A program made the position numbers and the translations under genes. DNA of 64,000 nt from Kitasatospora sp. MMS16-BH015. Its GTDB lineage: Bacteria; Actinomycetota; Actinomycetes; Streptomycetales; Streptomycetaceae. This document shows, in pieces, positions 54,997 through 62,620 of this stretch. The DNA lies in assembly GCF_002943525.1 (NCBI RefSeq), contig NZ_CP025394.1:3286001-3350000 (forward strand). Reading direction: 5' to 3'. Position 1 is the first letter of the stretch. Each line of letters starts with the position of its first letter. Below the pieces are notes generated by a model. The model was not told the DNA's origin and ran no database searches. It worked only from the letters and a program-made list of their open reading frames with translations.

Positions 54997-55392
54997 CTAC
55001 AGGCGCTCCGGCCCGAACGCGTCGGGCAGCACCTCGGCCATCCGCTTCACCCCCGAGGCCAGCTCGACCAGCAGCTCGGGCCCGCCGTGCTCGTACAGCA
55101 GCTGGCGGCAGCGCCCACAGGGCATCAGCAGCTCCCCGGCCCCGTCCACGCAGGTGAACGCGACCAGCCGGCCGCCGCCGGACATCTGCAGCGCCGAGAC
55201 CAGCCCGCACTCGGCGCAGAGCCCGAGCCCGTACGAGGCGTTCTCCACGTTGCAGCCGGTGACGACCCTGCCGTCCTCGACCAGGGCGGCGGCGCCGACC
55301 GGGAACTTGCTGTAGGGGGCGTACGCGTGCTTCATCGCACCGCGCGCCGCCACCCGCAGCGCCTCCCAGTCGACCACCGGGGCCGTGGTCAC
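54997..55392 (-). CDS. cdd: Cytidine deaminase
   Basis: A 131-aa zinc deaminase converting (deoxy)cytidine to (deoxy)uridine. Zinc ligands are in LGLCAECGLVSA (C-A-E, the catalytic Glu) and MPCGRCRQLL. KFPVGAAALVEDG and CNVENASYG form the substrate site. The GTG overlaps the stop of the permease gene (GTGA), so it is the last gene of the transporter operon. Confidence 0.96.
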   Translation of the reverse strand: MTTAPVVDWEALRVAARGAMKHAYAPYSKFPVGAAALVEDGRVVTGCNVENASYGLGLCAECGLVSALQMSGGGRLVAFTCVDGAGELLMPCGRCRQLLYEHGGPELLVELASGVKRMAEVLPDAFGPERL

Positions 55393-56675
55393 TTGCCCTG
55401 CCCCTTGCGGTAGATCTGCCCGTCGGCCTTCGGCATCCGCAGCCGCTGCGAGGCCAGCGCGAGCACCACGAGGGTGATCACGTACGGGGTGGCCACGATC
55501 AGCGGGCGCTGCACCGAGTCGGTGAGGGCGTACCAGGCGGCCAGGCCGCCGGCCACCACGATCGAGATCGCGGCGCCGGTGTACTTGCGGCGGTAGAGCT
55601 GCCACAGGGCCAGCAGGGCCATCGCGATCGCGATGGTGATCAGCAGCACGTGCACCGAGTCGGCGTCGCGCAGCTGGAGGCTGTCGGTGAAGCCGAACAG
55701 GCCCGCGCCGGCGGCCAGGCCGCCCGGCAGCCAGTTGCCGAAGATCATCGCGGCGAGGCCGATGAAGCCCCGGCCCTGGGTCTGGCCGTCCTTGTAGAAG
55801 TGCGCGGCGACCAGCGAGAGGTACGAACCCGCGAGGCCCGCGAAGGCGCCCGAGGCGATGACCGCGAGGTACTTGTACTTGTAGACGTTGACGCCCAGCG
55901 ACTCGGCGGCCGTCGGGTTCTCGCCGCAGGAGCGCAGGCGCAGGCCGAAGACGGTGCGCCAGAGCACGAAGTACGAGCCGATGATCAGCACGGCGGCCAG
56001 CACGGTGACCACCGAGAGGTTGGTGACCATGCCGCCGATGATGCCGGCCACGTCCGAGATCAGGAACCAGTGGTGGCCCTCGATGGTGTCCAGCCAGGAG
56101 GAGAGGCCGGGGATGGTGATCTGCGGCAGCGGGTCGGCCGGCGGGGACTGGTTGGCGCCCGCGCCGAAGGCCACGTAGTCCTTGTAGTAGATCTTGTTGA
56201 CGTACGCGCAGATGCCGGGGATCAGCAGGTTGATGCCGACACCGGAGACGATGTGGTCGACGCCGAAGGTGACCGTGACCAGCGCGTGCAGCAGGCCGCC
56301 CAGCGCCCCGCCGAGGGCGCCGGCCACCAGGCCGAACCAGGGGTTGACCAGGTAGCCGCCCCAGGCGCCGCAGAAGGTGCCGGCCACCATCATGCCTTCG
56401 AGGCCGATGTTGACCACGCCGGCCCGCTCGGACCAGAGACCGCCGAGACCGGCGAGCGCGATCGGCACGGCCGAGCCGAGGGCGGCGGCGATCTGGCCGG
56501 AGGAGGTCAGACCGTGGTTGCCGGTCACTATCCCGACGGCGGAGAAGAGCAGCAGGGCTGCGGCCACCAGGAGGAGCACGACGGGGAGCGAGAGCTTGCC
56601 CCGGCGCTTGCCCGGCTCCTTGCCGAGCGGGTTGAGCAGCTTCTTCCGGTACTCGACGGTGAAGTTGGCGCTCAC
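55389..56675 (-). CDS. Nucleoside ABC transporter permease (second)
   Basis: A 428-aa BMP-family permease with ten or so transmembrane helices, homologous to NupQ/YufQ. Typical segments are ALGSAVPIALAGLGGLWSER, AGVVNIGLEGMMVAGTFCGA and the EAA-like loop TVFGLRLRSCGENPTAAESL. The C-terminal 45 residues add an extra helix. Its GTG overlaps the stop of the first permease (GTGA), and its stop overlaps cdd. Confidence 0.94.
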   Translation of the reverse strand: MSANFTVEYRKKLLNPLGKEPGKRRGKLSLPVVLLLVAAALLLFSAVGIVTGNHGLTSSGQIAAALGSAVPIALAGLGGLWSERAGVVNIGLEGMMVAGTFCGAWGGYLVNPWFGLVAGALGGALGGLLHALVTVTFGVDHIVSGVGINLLIPGICAYVNKIYYKDYVAFGAGANQSPPADPLPQITIPGLSSWLDTIEGHHWFLISDVAGIIGGMVTNLSVVTVLAAVLIIGSYFVLWRTVFGLRLRSCGENPTAAESLGVNVYKYKYLAVIASGAFAGLAGSYLSLVAAHFYKDGQTQGRGFIGLAAMIFGNWLPGGLAAGAGLFGFTDSLQLRDADSVHVLLITIAIAMALLALWQLYRRKYTGAAISIVVAGGLAAWYALTDSVQRPLIVATPYVITLVVLALASQRLRMPKADGQIYRKGQGK

Positions 56676-57826
56676 GCCGAGACCTCCTTCTTGGCGGCCG
56701 AGGCGGCCTGCGCGGCGAGTTCGGCGCCGACCTTCTGCTGCTGGCGCTTGAGCGCGTAGCGGCGCACCAGCTCGTAGGCGACGACGACGCAGATGACGAT
56801 GGTGCCTTCCATGACCTGGACGATCTCCTGCGGGAAGTCGCCCTTCAGCGGCAGCTGGATGCCGGAGGTGTCGAGGAAGGCGAAGAGCAGCGCCGAGAAG
56901 GCGACGCCGAGCGGGGTGTTGCGGCCGAGCAGCGCCACCGAGATGCCGATGAAGCCCAGGCCCGGCTGGATGTTCTGGCCGAAGTAGTAGGAGCTCTGGG
57001 TGAGCTCCGGGAGGCCGATCAGACCGGCGATGGCGCCGGAGACGGCCATGCTGGTCAGCACCATGCGCTTGACGTTGACGCCGGAGGCCGTGGCGGCCGT
57101 CTCGGAGCGGCCGGTGGCGCGCAGGTCGAAGCCGAAGCGGGTGCGGGTCAGCACGAACTGGAAGGCGATGCCGACCAGGGCTGCGACGACGATGAAGCCC
57201 CAGAGGGTGCCGCCGGCGGTGTCGAAGGCGAAGAAGTGGCTGGACTGCGAGATCGGCGCCGTCTGCACGCTGTTGCTGGTGGTGCTGACCTTCGGGGCGA
57301 AGATGCCCGGCACGAGCAGCAGACCGACCACGGCGGTGGAGATGGCGTTCAGCATGATGGTCGAGATGACCTCGCTGACGCCCCGGTAGACCTTGAGCAG
57401 ACCGGCCACCGAGGCCCAGATCGCACCGGTGATCATGGCGACGATCAGCAGCAGCGGGATCTGCAGGAAGGACGGCAGGTCGACCTGGCTGCCGACGTAC
57501 GCGGCGAACAGCACGCCGAGCTTGTACTGGCCGTCGACCCCGATGTTGAAGAGGTTCATCCGGAAGCCGAAGGCGGCGGCGGTACCGGCCAGGAAGTAGA
57601 CGGTGGCCCGGTTCAGGGTGGCCACCTGGCCGTCCGAGGCGGTGCCGTAGTTCCACATGATCTGGAACGCCTGGAACGGGTCGCGGCCCGAGGTGGCGAG
57701 CAGCACCGAGCAGATGACCACCGAGAGCAGGATGGCCAGCACCGGGGCGGCCAGCGCGAAGGTGATCCGCTCGAGGTCGAACCGCTGGGAGAGCGGCCGC
57801 TTCGCGGGGTTGCTAGGACTGGTCAT
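56672..57826 (-). CDS. Nucleoside ABC transporter permease (first)
   Basis: A 384-aa permease homologous to NupP/YufP. Segments FAYVGSQVDLPSFLQIPLLL-like, WASVAGLLKVYRGVSEVIST, RTRFGFDLRATGRSETAATA and GISVALLGRNTPLGVAFSAL match the family. Separated by 3 bp from the ATPase gene and overlapping the next permease by 4 bp. Confidence 0.93.
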   Translation of the reverse strand: MTSPSNPAKRPLSQRFDLERITFALAAPVLAILLSVVICSVLLATSGRDPFQAFQIMWNYGTASDGQVATLNRATVYFLAGTAAAFGFRMNLFNIGVDGQYKLGVLFAAYVGSQVDLPSFLQIPLLLIVAMITGAIWASVAGLLKVYRGVSEVISTIMLNAISTAVVGLLLVPGIFAPKVSTTSNSVQTAPISQSSHFFAFDTAGGTLWGFIVVAALVGIAFQFVLTRTRFGFDLRATGRSETAATASGVNVKRMVLTSMAVSGAIAGLIGLPELTQSSYYFGQNIQPGLGFIGISVALLGRNTPLGVAFSALLFAFLDTSGIQLPLKGDFPQEIVQVMEGTIVICVVVAYELVRRYALKRQQQKVGAELAAQAASAAKKEVSA

Positions 57827-57829
57827 GGG

Positions 57830-59509
57830 TTACTCCCCCGCCTGCTGGTCGTCGGCGGCATCGCCGGCATCGACGGCGTCCTCGGTGCCGTCCAGCCGGA
57901 TCTCGGTGGCCTCGGCCAGGGCCTCCGTGTCGGACTCGATGTGGCCCTTGGCCGCACCGGTCATCGCGGTGCCCAGGTCCTCGGCGGTGACGGTGGCCGG
58001 GTCGGCGTCGGCGACCAGGCGGCCGCGGTAGATGACCCGGATGGTGTCGGAGAGGCCGATCAGCTCGTCGAGGTCGGCCGAGATCAGCAGGACGGCCAGG
58101 CCCTCGCGCTGGGCGGAGCGGATCTGCTCCCAGATCTGCGCCTGCGCGCCGACGTCCACGCCACGGGTGGGGTGGGCGGCGATCAGGAGCTTGGGGTGGT
58201 GGCTCATCTCGCGGCCGATGATCAGCTTCTGCTGGTTGCCGCCGGAGAGCGACGCGGCCGTCACCTCGATGCCGGGGGTGCGGACGTCGTACTCCTCGAC
58301 GATCCGCAGGGTGTCCTTGCGGGCGCCGGCCGGGTCGAGCAGGAAGCCCTTGGAGTTCGGGTCCTCGGTCACGTGGCCGAGGATGCGGTTCTCCCAGAGC
58401 GGGGCCTCGAGCAGCAGGCCGTGCTTGTGGCGGTCCTCGGGGATGTAGCCGATGCCGGCCTCGCGGCGGGCCCGGGTGAGCGTGCCGGAGAGGTCGGCGC
58501 CGTCGAGCACCACGGTGCCGGCGTCCAGCGCCAGCATGCCCATGATGGCCTCGACCAGTTCGGCCTGGCCGTTGCCCTCGACGCCGGCGATGCCGAGGAT
58601 CTCGCCCTTGTGGATGGTGAGCGAGATGTCGTCGAGCACGACGCGCTCGATGCCCTCGATGTCGGCCTTGGCGATCCGCAGGCCCTCGACCTTGAGCATC
58701 TCGGTCTCGGTGACGGTCGACTCGCGGCTCTCCGGGGAGGGCAGCTCGGCGCCGACCATCATCTCGGCCAGCTGGCGGGCCGTCACGGTGGCCGGGTCGG
58801 CGTCGCCGACGGTGGTGCCCCTGCGGATGACGCTGATCGCGTCCGCGACGGAGAGCACCTCGTGCAGCTTGTGCGAGATGAAGATGACGGTGACGCCCTC
58901 GGCCTTGAGCTCGCGCAGGTTGCCGAAGAGCGCGTCCACCTCGTGCGGGACGAGGACGGCGGTGGGCTCGTCCAGGATCAGGATCCGGGCGCCGCGGTAG
59001 AGCACCTTGAGGATCTCGACCCGCTGGCGCTCGGCCACGCCGAGGTCCTCGACCAGGGCGTCCGGGCGCACGCCCAGGCCGTACTGGTCGGAGATCTCCT
59101 TGATCCGGGCCTTGGCCTTGGCTCCTATCCCGTGCAGCTTCTCGCCGCCCAGGACCACGTTCTCCCAGACCGTCAGGTTGTCGGCCAGCATGAAGTGCTG
59201 GTGCACCATGCCGATGCCGCGCGCGATGGCGTCGCCGGGAGTGTTGAACTCGACCAGCTCGCCGTCGATCGCGATGGTGCCCTCGTCCGGCTTCTGCATG
59301 CCGTAGAGGATCTTCATCAGCGTCGACTTGCCCGCGCCGTTCTCGCCCATCAGGGCGTGCACGGTGCCGCGGTTCACGGTGATGTCGATGTCGTGGTTGG
59401 CCACGACGCCGGGGAAGCGCTTGGTGATGCCGCGCAGTTCGACGGCCGGTGCCGCCGTCCCCGCGCTGGGGGTGCCGCCCGTGCGCGGGGCGGGATCGGA
59501 AGCGGTGAT
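57830..59509 (-). CDS. Nucleoside ABC transporter ATP-binding protein, apparent ATC start
   Basis: About 559 aa with two ABC domains, as in NupO/YufO. Domain 1: GENGAGKSTLMK, LGVAERQRVEILK, LILDEPTAVL. Domain 2: GVEGNGQAELVEA, LSGGNQQKLIIGREM, IAAHPTRGVDVG. The first canonical start is GTG 59404, but homologous sequence (AVELRGITKRFPGVVANHD) begins 30 codons earlier. That extension has no ATG, GTG or TTG; an AGGAG site sits 6 bases before an ATC (59509-59507). Initiation at ATC, CTG further up, or a sequence error are the options. Confidence 0.85.
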   Translation of the reverse strand: MTASDPAPRTGGTPSAGTAAPAVELRGITKRFPGVVANHDIDITVNRGTVHALMGENGAGKSTLMKILYGMQKPDEGTIAIDGELVEFNTPGDAIARGIGMVHQHFMLADNLTVWENVVLGGEKLHGIGAKAKARIKEISDQYGLGVRPDALVEDLGVAERQRVEILKVLYRGARILILDEPTAVLVPHEVDALFGNLRELKAEGVTVIFISHKLHEVLSVADAISVIRRGTTVGDADPATVTARQLAEMMVGAELPSPESRESTVTETEMLKVEGLRIAKADIEGIERVVLDDISLTIHKGEILGIAGVEGNGQAELVEAIMGMLALDAGTVVLDGADLSGTLTRARREAGIGYIPEDRHKHGLLLEAPLWENRILGHVTEDPNSKGFLLDPAGARKDTLRIVEEYDVRTPGIEVTAASLSGGNQQKLIIGREMSHHPKLLIAAHPTRGVDVGAQAQIWEQIRSAQREGLAVLLISADLDELIGLSDTIRVIYRGRLVADADPATVTAEDLGTAMTGAAKGHIESDTEALAEATEIRLDGTEDAVDAGDAADDQQAGE

Positions 59510-59587
59510 GGCGATCTCCTGGTGGTCTGGAGGCGCGTCGTTGCGGGCCAGGATGCGAAGGGGAAGACCGTGGGGTGAAGCGGGCGG

Positions 59588-59645
59588 GAAAGGGTGGAGC
59601 CCGGAGGGTGCGCCTCGCGCGCACCTCGCCGGGCCCCGCCCTTTC
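59588..59645 (-). other. Long imperfect hairpin between bmpA and the ATPase gene
   Basis: GAAAGGG (59588) pairs with CCCTTTC (59645) and the pairing continues inward through GAGCCCGGAGGGTGCGC / GCGCACCTCGCCGGGC with some mismatches, a stem of about 25 bp. The likely role is partial termination or mRNA protection, giving more binding protein than transporter, as in many ABC operons. Confidence 0.6.
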
Positions 59646-59689
59646 GGTTGCTGCTTACTGCTTACTGCTGACCGCTGCTGCGGGTCGGA

Positions 59690-60760
59690 TCACGGAGCGG
59701 TCGGGACCTTGGTGGCACCCGAGGTGATCTTGTCGGCGGCGGCCTTCAGCTGGGTCTGGATGTCGTTGATGTGGTCGCCCGTGGTGGACAGCGACACACC
59801 GTCGGCCTTGAGGTCGAAGTTGACGACGCCGGTGAGCGGGGTGCCGCTCTTGGCCGCGTTGATGTACTTGTAGACCGCGGTGTCGACGTTCTTCACCATC
59901 GAGGTGAGGATCGAGCCGGCGTACTTCTTCAGGGCCGGCTGCGAGGCCTGGTCGGAGTCGACGCCGATCGCCCACGCCTTGAAGGCGGAGTTGTTGGCGA
60001 CGGCCTCGATGGCGCCGGAGCCGGAGGAGCCGGCGGCGGAGTAGATGACGTCCGCGCCCTTGTCCAGCTGGCCCTGCGCGGCCTCCTTGCCCTTGCCCGG
60101 GTCGTTGAAGCCGCTGAAGTCCGGCGGGGTGGTGAGGTAGGTGGTCTCGACCGCGATGCTCGGGTCGACCGACTTCACACCGGCCTTGTAACCGGCCTCG
60201 AACTTCTTGATCAGCTCGGACTGCACGCCACCAATGAAGCCGACGTGCTTCTTCTGGGTCTTCAGGGCGGCGGCGACACCGGCCAGGTACGAGCCCTCCT
60301 GCTCCGAGAAGGTCAGCGAGGTGACGTTGCTCGGCTGGGTGGTGGAGGCGGAGTCGATGATCGCGAACTTGACGTTCGGGTTGTCCTTGGCGACCTTCTC
60401 GACGGCGGTCTGGTAGACGAAGCCGACCGCGATGACCGGGTTGTAGCCGGCCTGGACGAGGGAGCTCAGGCGGCTCTCCTTGTCGGCCTCGGCCTCACCG
60501 GTCTTGGCCTCGGCCTCGTTGACCTGGACGCCCTCGCCCTTGGCCTTGTCCAGACCACGGGCGGCGGAGTCGTTGAACGACTGGTCGCCACGGCCGCCGA
60601 TGTCGTACGCCATGCCGACCTTGAGGCTGGACGAGCCGGCCCCGGCCGAGGCGGAGGACGAGGAGGTGCTGTCGGTGCTCTTTGCGCCGCAAGCGGCGAG
60701 CGAGGCAATGCCCAGGGAACCCGAGAGCACGACCGCGGCGAGCTTCAGTGAACGGCGCAA
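59690..60760 (-). CDS. BMP-family nucleoside-binding lipoprotein
   Basis: A 356-aa extracellular lipoprotein, the substrate-binding component of the nucleoside ABC transporter. The signal peptide ends in the lipobox SLAACGAK (Cys near 24), then a Ser/Ala linker. The BMP fold includes VGMAYDIGGRGDQSFNDSAA, NPVIAVGFVYQTAVEKVA, SVTSLTFSEQEGSYLAG-like and HVGFIGGVQSELIKKFEAGY. TTG start with AAGGAG 8 bases upstream. First gene of the transporter operon, with a regulon operator upstream. Confidence 0.94.
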   Translation of the reverse strand: MRRSLKLAAVVLSGSLGIASLAACGAKSTDSTSSSSASAGAGSSSLKVGMAYDIGGRGDQSFNDSAARGLDKAKGEGVQVNEAEAKTGEAEADKESRLSSLVQAGYNPVIAVGFVYQTAVEKVAKDNPNVKFAIIDSASTTQPSNVTSLTFSEQEGSYLAGVAAALKTQKKHVGFIGGVQSELIKKFEAGYKAGVKSVDPSIAVETTYLTTPPDFSGFNDPGKGKEAAQGQLDKGADVIYSAAGSSGSGAIEAVANNSAFKAWAIGVDSDQASQPALKKYAGSILTSMVKNVDTAVYKYINAAKSGTPLTGVVNFDLKADGVSLSTTGDHINDIQTQLKAAADKITSGATKVPTAP

Positions 60761-60809
60761 GGGAGTATCTCCTTCTCACACACCCGTATGGCGTGGTCGA
60801 GCGCCACCG

Positions 60810-60821
60810 TAACGCGCGTAG
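60810..60821 (-). promoter_or_regulatory. Nucleoside-regulon operator and promoter of the transporter operon
   Basis: Reads TAACGCGCGTAG on the plus strand, 10 of 12 to the palindrome. On the minus strand a TACGGT -10 box (60811-60806) overlaps its end. It lies 50 bp before the bmpA start. Confidence 0.72.
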
Positions 60822-60981
60822 AACACGGTTGGGTTACGGCCTGCGGGGGCATTCGGGTTGTTATCAAAATGTGGTGCTACTCCCGGACGAATCCGGACAG
60901 AACACCACACTCGAACGCCCCGGATGTCACTACCGAGTGGTAGTGAGTGAACACCCTACGCGGCGATCCCTTCAAGAGGTG

Positions 60982-62247
60982 TCAGACGCGCCCGTGCTCC
61001 AGCGCCAGGGAGCAGAACAGCTCCACGCCGATCCCGATGGCCCGCTCGTCCACGTCGAAGCGGCCCTGGTGCAGGTCGCGGACGGTGGTGTCGTGCGGGG
61101 CGCGGACGCCCAGCCGGGCCAGCGCGCCCGGCGCCTTCTCCAGGTACCAGGAGAAGTCCTCGCCGCCGAGGCTCTGCTCGGTCGTCTCCACCACCGGGCC
61201 GTCGCCGCTCGCGAAGCGGGCGGTCATCGCCGCCTCCAGCTGCTCGACCGTGACCCGCTCGTTGACCACCGGCGGCACCCCGCGGTGGTAGTCCAGGGTC
61301 CACTTGGCCCGGTGCGTCTCGGCGATCCGGGCGATCAGCTCGTGCAGCGCCTCGGGGGCCTCGCGCCAGCCGTCGAGCTCGAGGCAGCGAACCGTTCCTG
61401 CCAGCTCGGCGTGCTGGGGGATGACGTTGGAGGCCGAGCCGGAGGCGATCCGGCCCCAGACCAGGCTGACGCCCCAGCGCGGGTCCATCCGGCGGGCCAG
61501 CGCGGGCGGCAGGTCGGCCGCCATCCGGGCGATCGCGGTGACCAGGTCGGTGGTCAGGTGCGGGCGGGCGGTGTGGCCGCCGGGGCCGTCCAGGCTGAGC
61601 ACCAGCTGGTCGCAGGCCGAGGTGATCGCCCCGGTCTTGAGGCCGATCCGGCCCACCGCCACCTTCGGGTCGCAGTGCACGGCGTAGATCCGGCCGACCC
61701 CCTCCATCCCGCCGGCCGCGATGACGTCCAGCGCGCCGCCGGGCATCACCTCCTCGGCCGGCTGGAAGACCAGCCGCACCCCCTGCCGCAGCTCGCCGGC
61801 CTCGGCGGCCTGGGCCAGCACCAGCGCGGTGCCCAGCACCACGGTGGTGTGCACGTCGTGCCCGCAGGCGTGCGCGCGGCCGGGCACGGTGGAGCGGTAG
61901 GGCGCCTCGGTCTTGGCGTCGTCGATCGGCAGCGCGTCGATGTCGGCCCGGAAGGCGAGCAGCGGAGCGCCCGCGCGGTGGCCCGGGGGGAGGATGTCCA
62001 CCGTCATGCCGGTGCCGCCCGGCAGGATTTTCGGTGTGAGTCCGGCGGCCAGCATGCGCTCGCGGAGTAGCCGGGTGGTGCGGAACTCCTGGCGCCCGAG
62101 CTCGGGGTGCCGGTGCAGATCGCGCCGGAAGGCGATCAGCTCGGCCTCGTACCCGCGGACGCGGGCCCGCAGGTCGGAGCGAGTGGCGCTGCGGGTGCCT
62201 GGTCGAGCGGCCTGCTCGGCGCGCTGATGCGGGTTCACCTCAACCAT
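60982..62247 (-). CDS. M20 family amidohydrolase
   Basis: A 421-aa metal-dependent amidohydrolase. DLHRHPELGRQEFRTT at the N-terminus, AFRADIDALPI, the zinc motif HACGHDVHTTVVLG, and VFQPAEEVMPGGA are typical of N-acyl amino acid or indole-3-acetyl amide hydrolases. The dimerisation domain lies about 210-320. ATG 62247 (MVEVNPHQRA) is taken as start; no strong ribosome binding site is visible. It is downstream of a weak operator copy but its relation to the nucleoside regulon is unproven. Confidence 0.9.
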   Translation of the reverse strand: MVEVNPHQRAEQAARPGTRSATRSDLRARVRGYEAELIAFRRDLHRHPELGRQEFRTTRLLRERMLAAGLTPKILPGGTGMTVDILPPGHRAGAPLLAFRADIDALPIDDAKTEAPYRSTVPGRAHACGHDVHTTVVLGTALVLAQAAEAGELRQGVRLVFQPAEEVMPGGALDVIAAGGMEGVGRIYAVHCDPKVAVGRIGLKTGAITSACDQLVLSLDGPGGHTARPHLTTDLVTAIARMAADLPPALARRMDPRWGVSLVWGRIASGSASNVIPQHAELAGTVRCLELDGWREAPEALHELIARIAETHRAKWTLDYHRGVPPVVNERVTVEQLEAAMTARFASGDGPVVETTEQSLGGEDFSWYLEKAPGALARLGVRAPHDTTVRDLHQGRFDVDERAIGIGVELFCSLALEHGRV

Positions 62248-62620
62248 CGTAGGGCGGTACGCGGCTTTTGGCTGGACTTCCGGAAGACTGCTGCCAGATT
62301 TCGCGCTTACCGGCCCGGCAGCTGGGTATGACTTCACGTTTCGGCCCGCCTTCCCGATGATCACCGCCCTGTGCAACGACGCAGGTGCGCCCGGGGACAC
62401 GGAGCCAATCCAGCTACGCGCGTCCGGGTCACGGGGGCGCGCGGCTCGGTCATGCACTGGCAAAGCTTTGCGCTGTGCTCTTGAGCTTCGCGCTCTTGTC
62501 CGAATAGACAACTCCCAGTCAACTTCCCGGTCCAGGTGGGCTCTCCGCCCGGATCCGGTCCGTCCTGCCCTCACGAAGGCGCGCAGACGGAACCCATCGA
62601 ACGAGAAGTGGGGAACCCAC
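62248..62620. other. Divergent gap with a weak operator copy
   Basis: A 373-bp region between the amidohydrolase (leftward) and the S53 protease (rightward). It contains CTACGCGCGTCC at 62414-62425, 10 of 12 to the nucleoside operator but 167 bp from the nearer start codon. No other gene or repeat was recognised. Confidence 0.5.
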
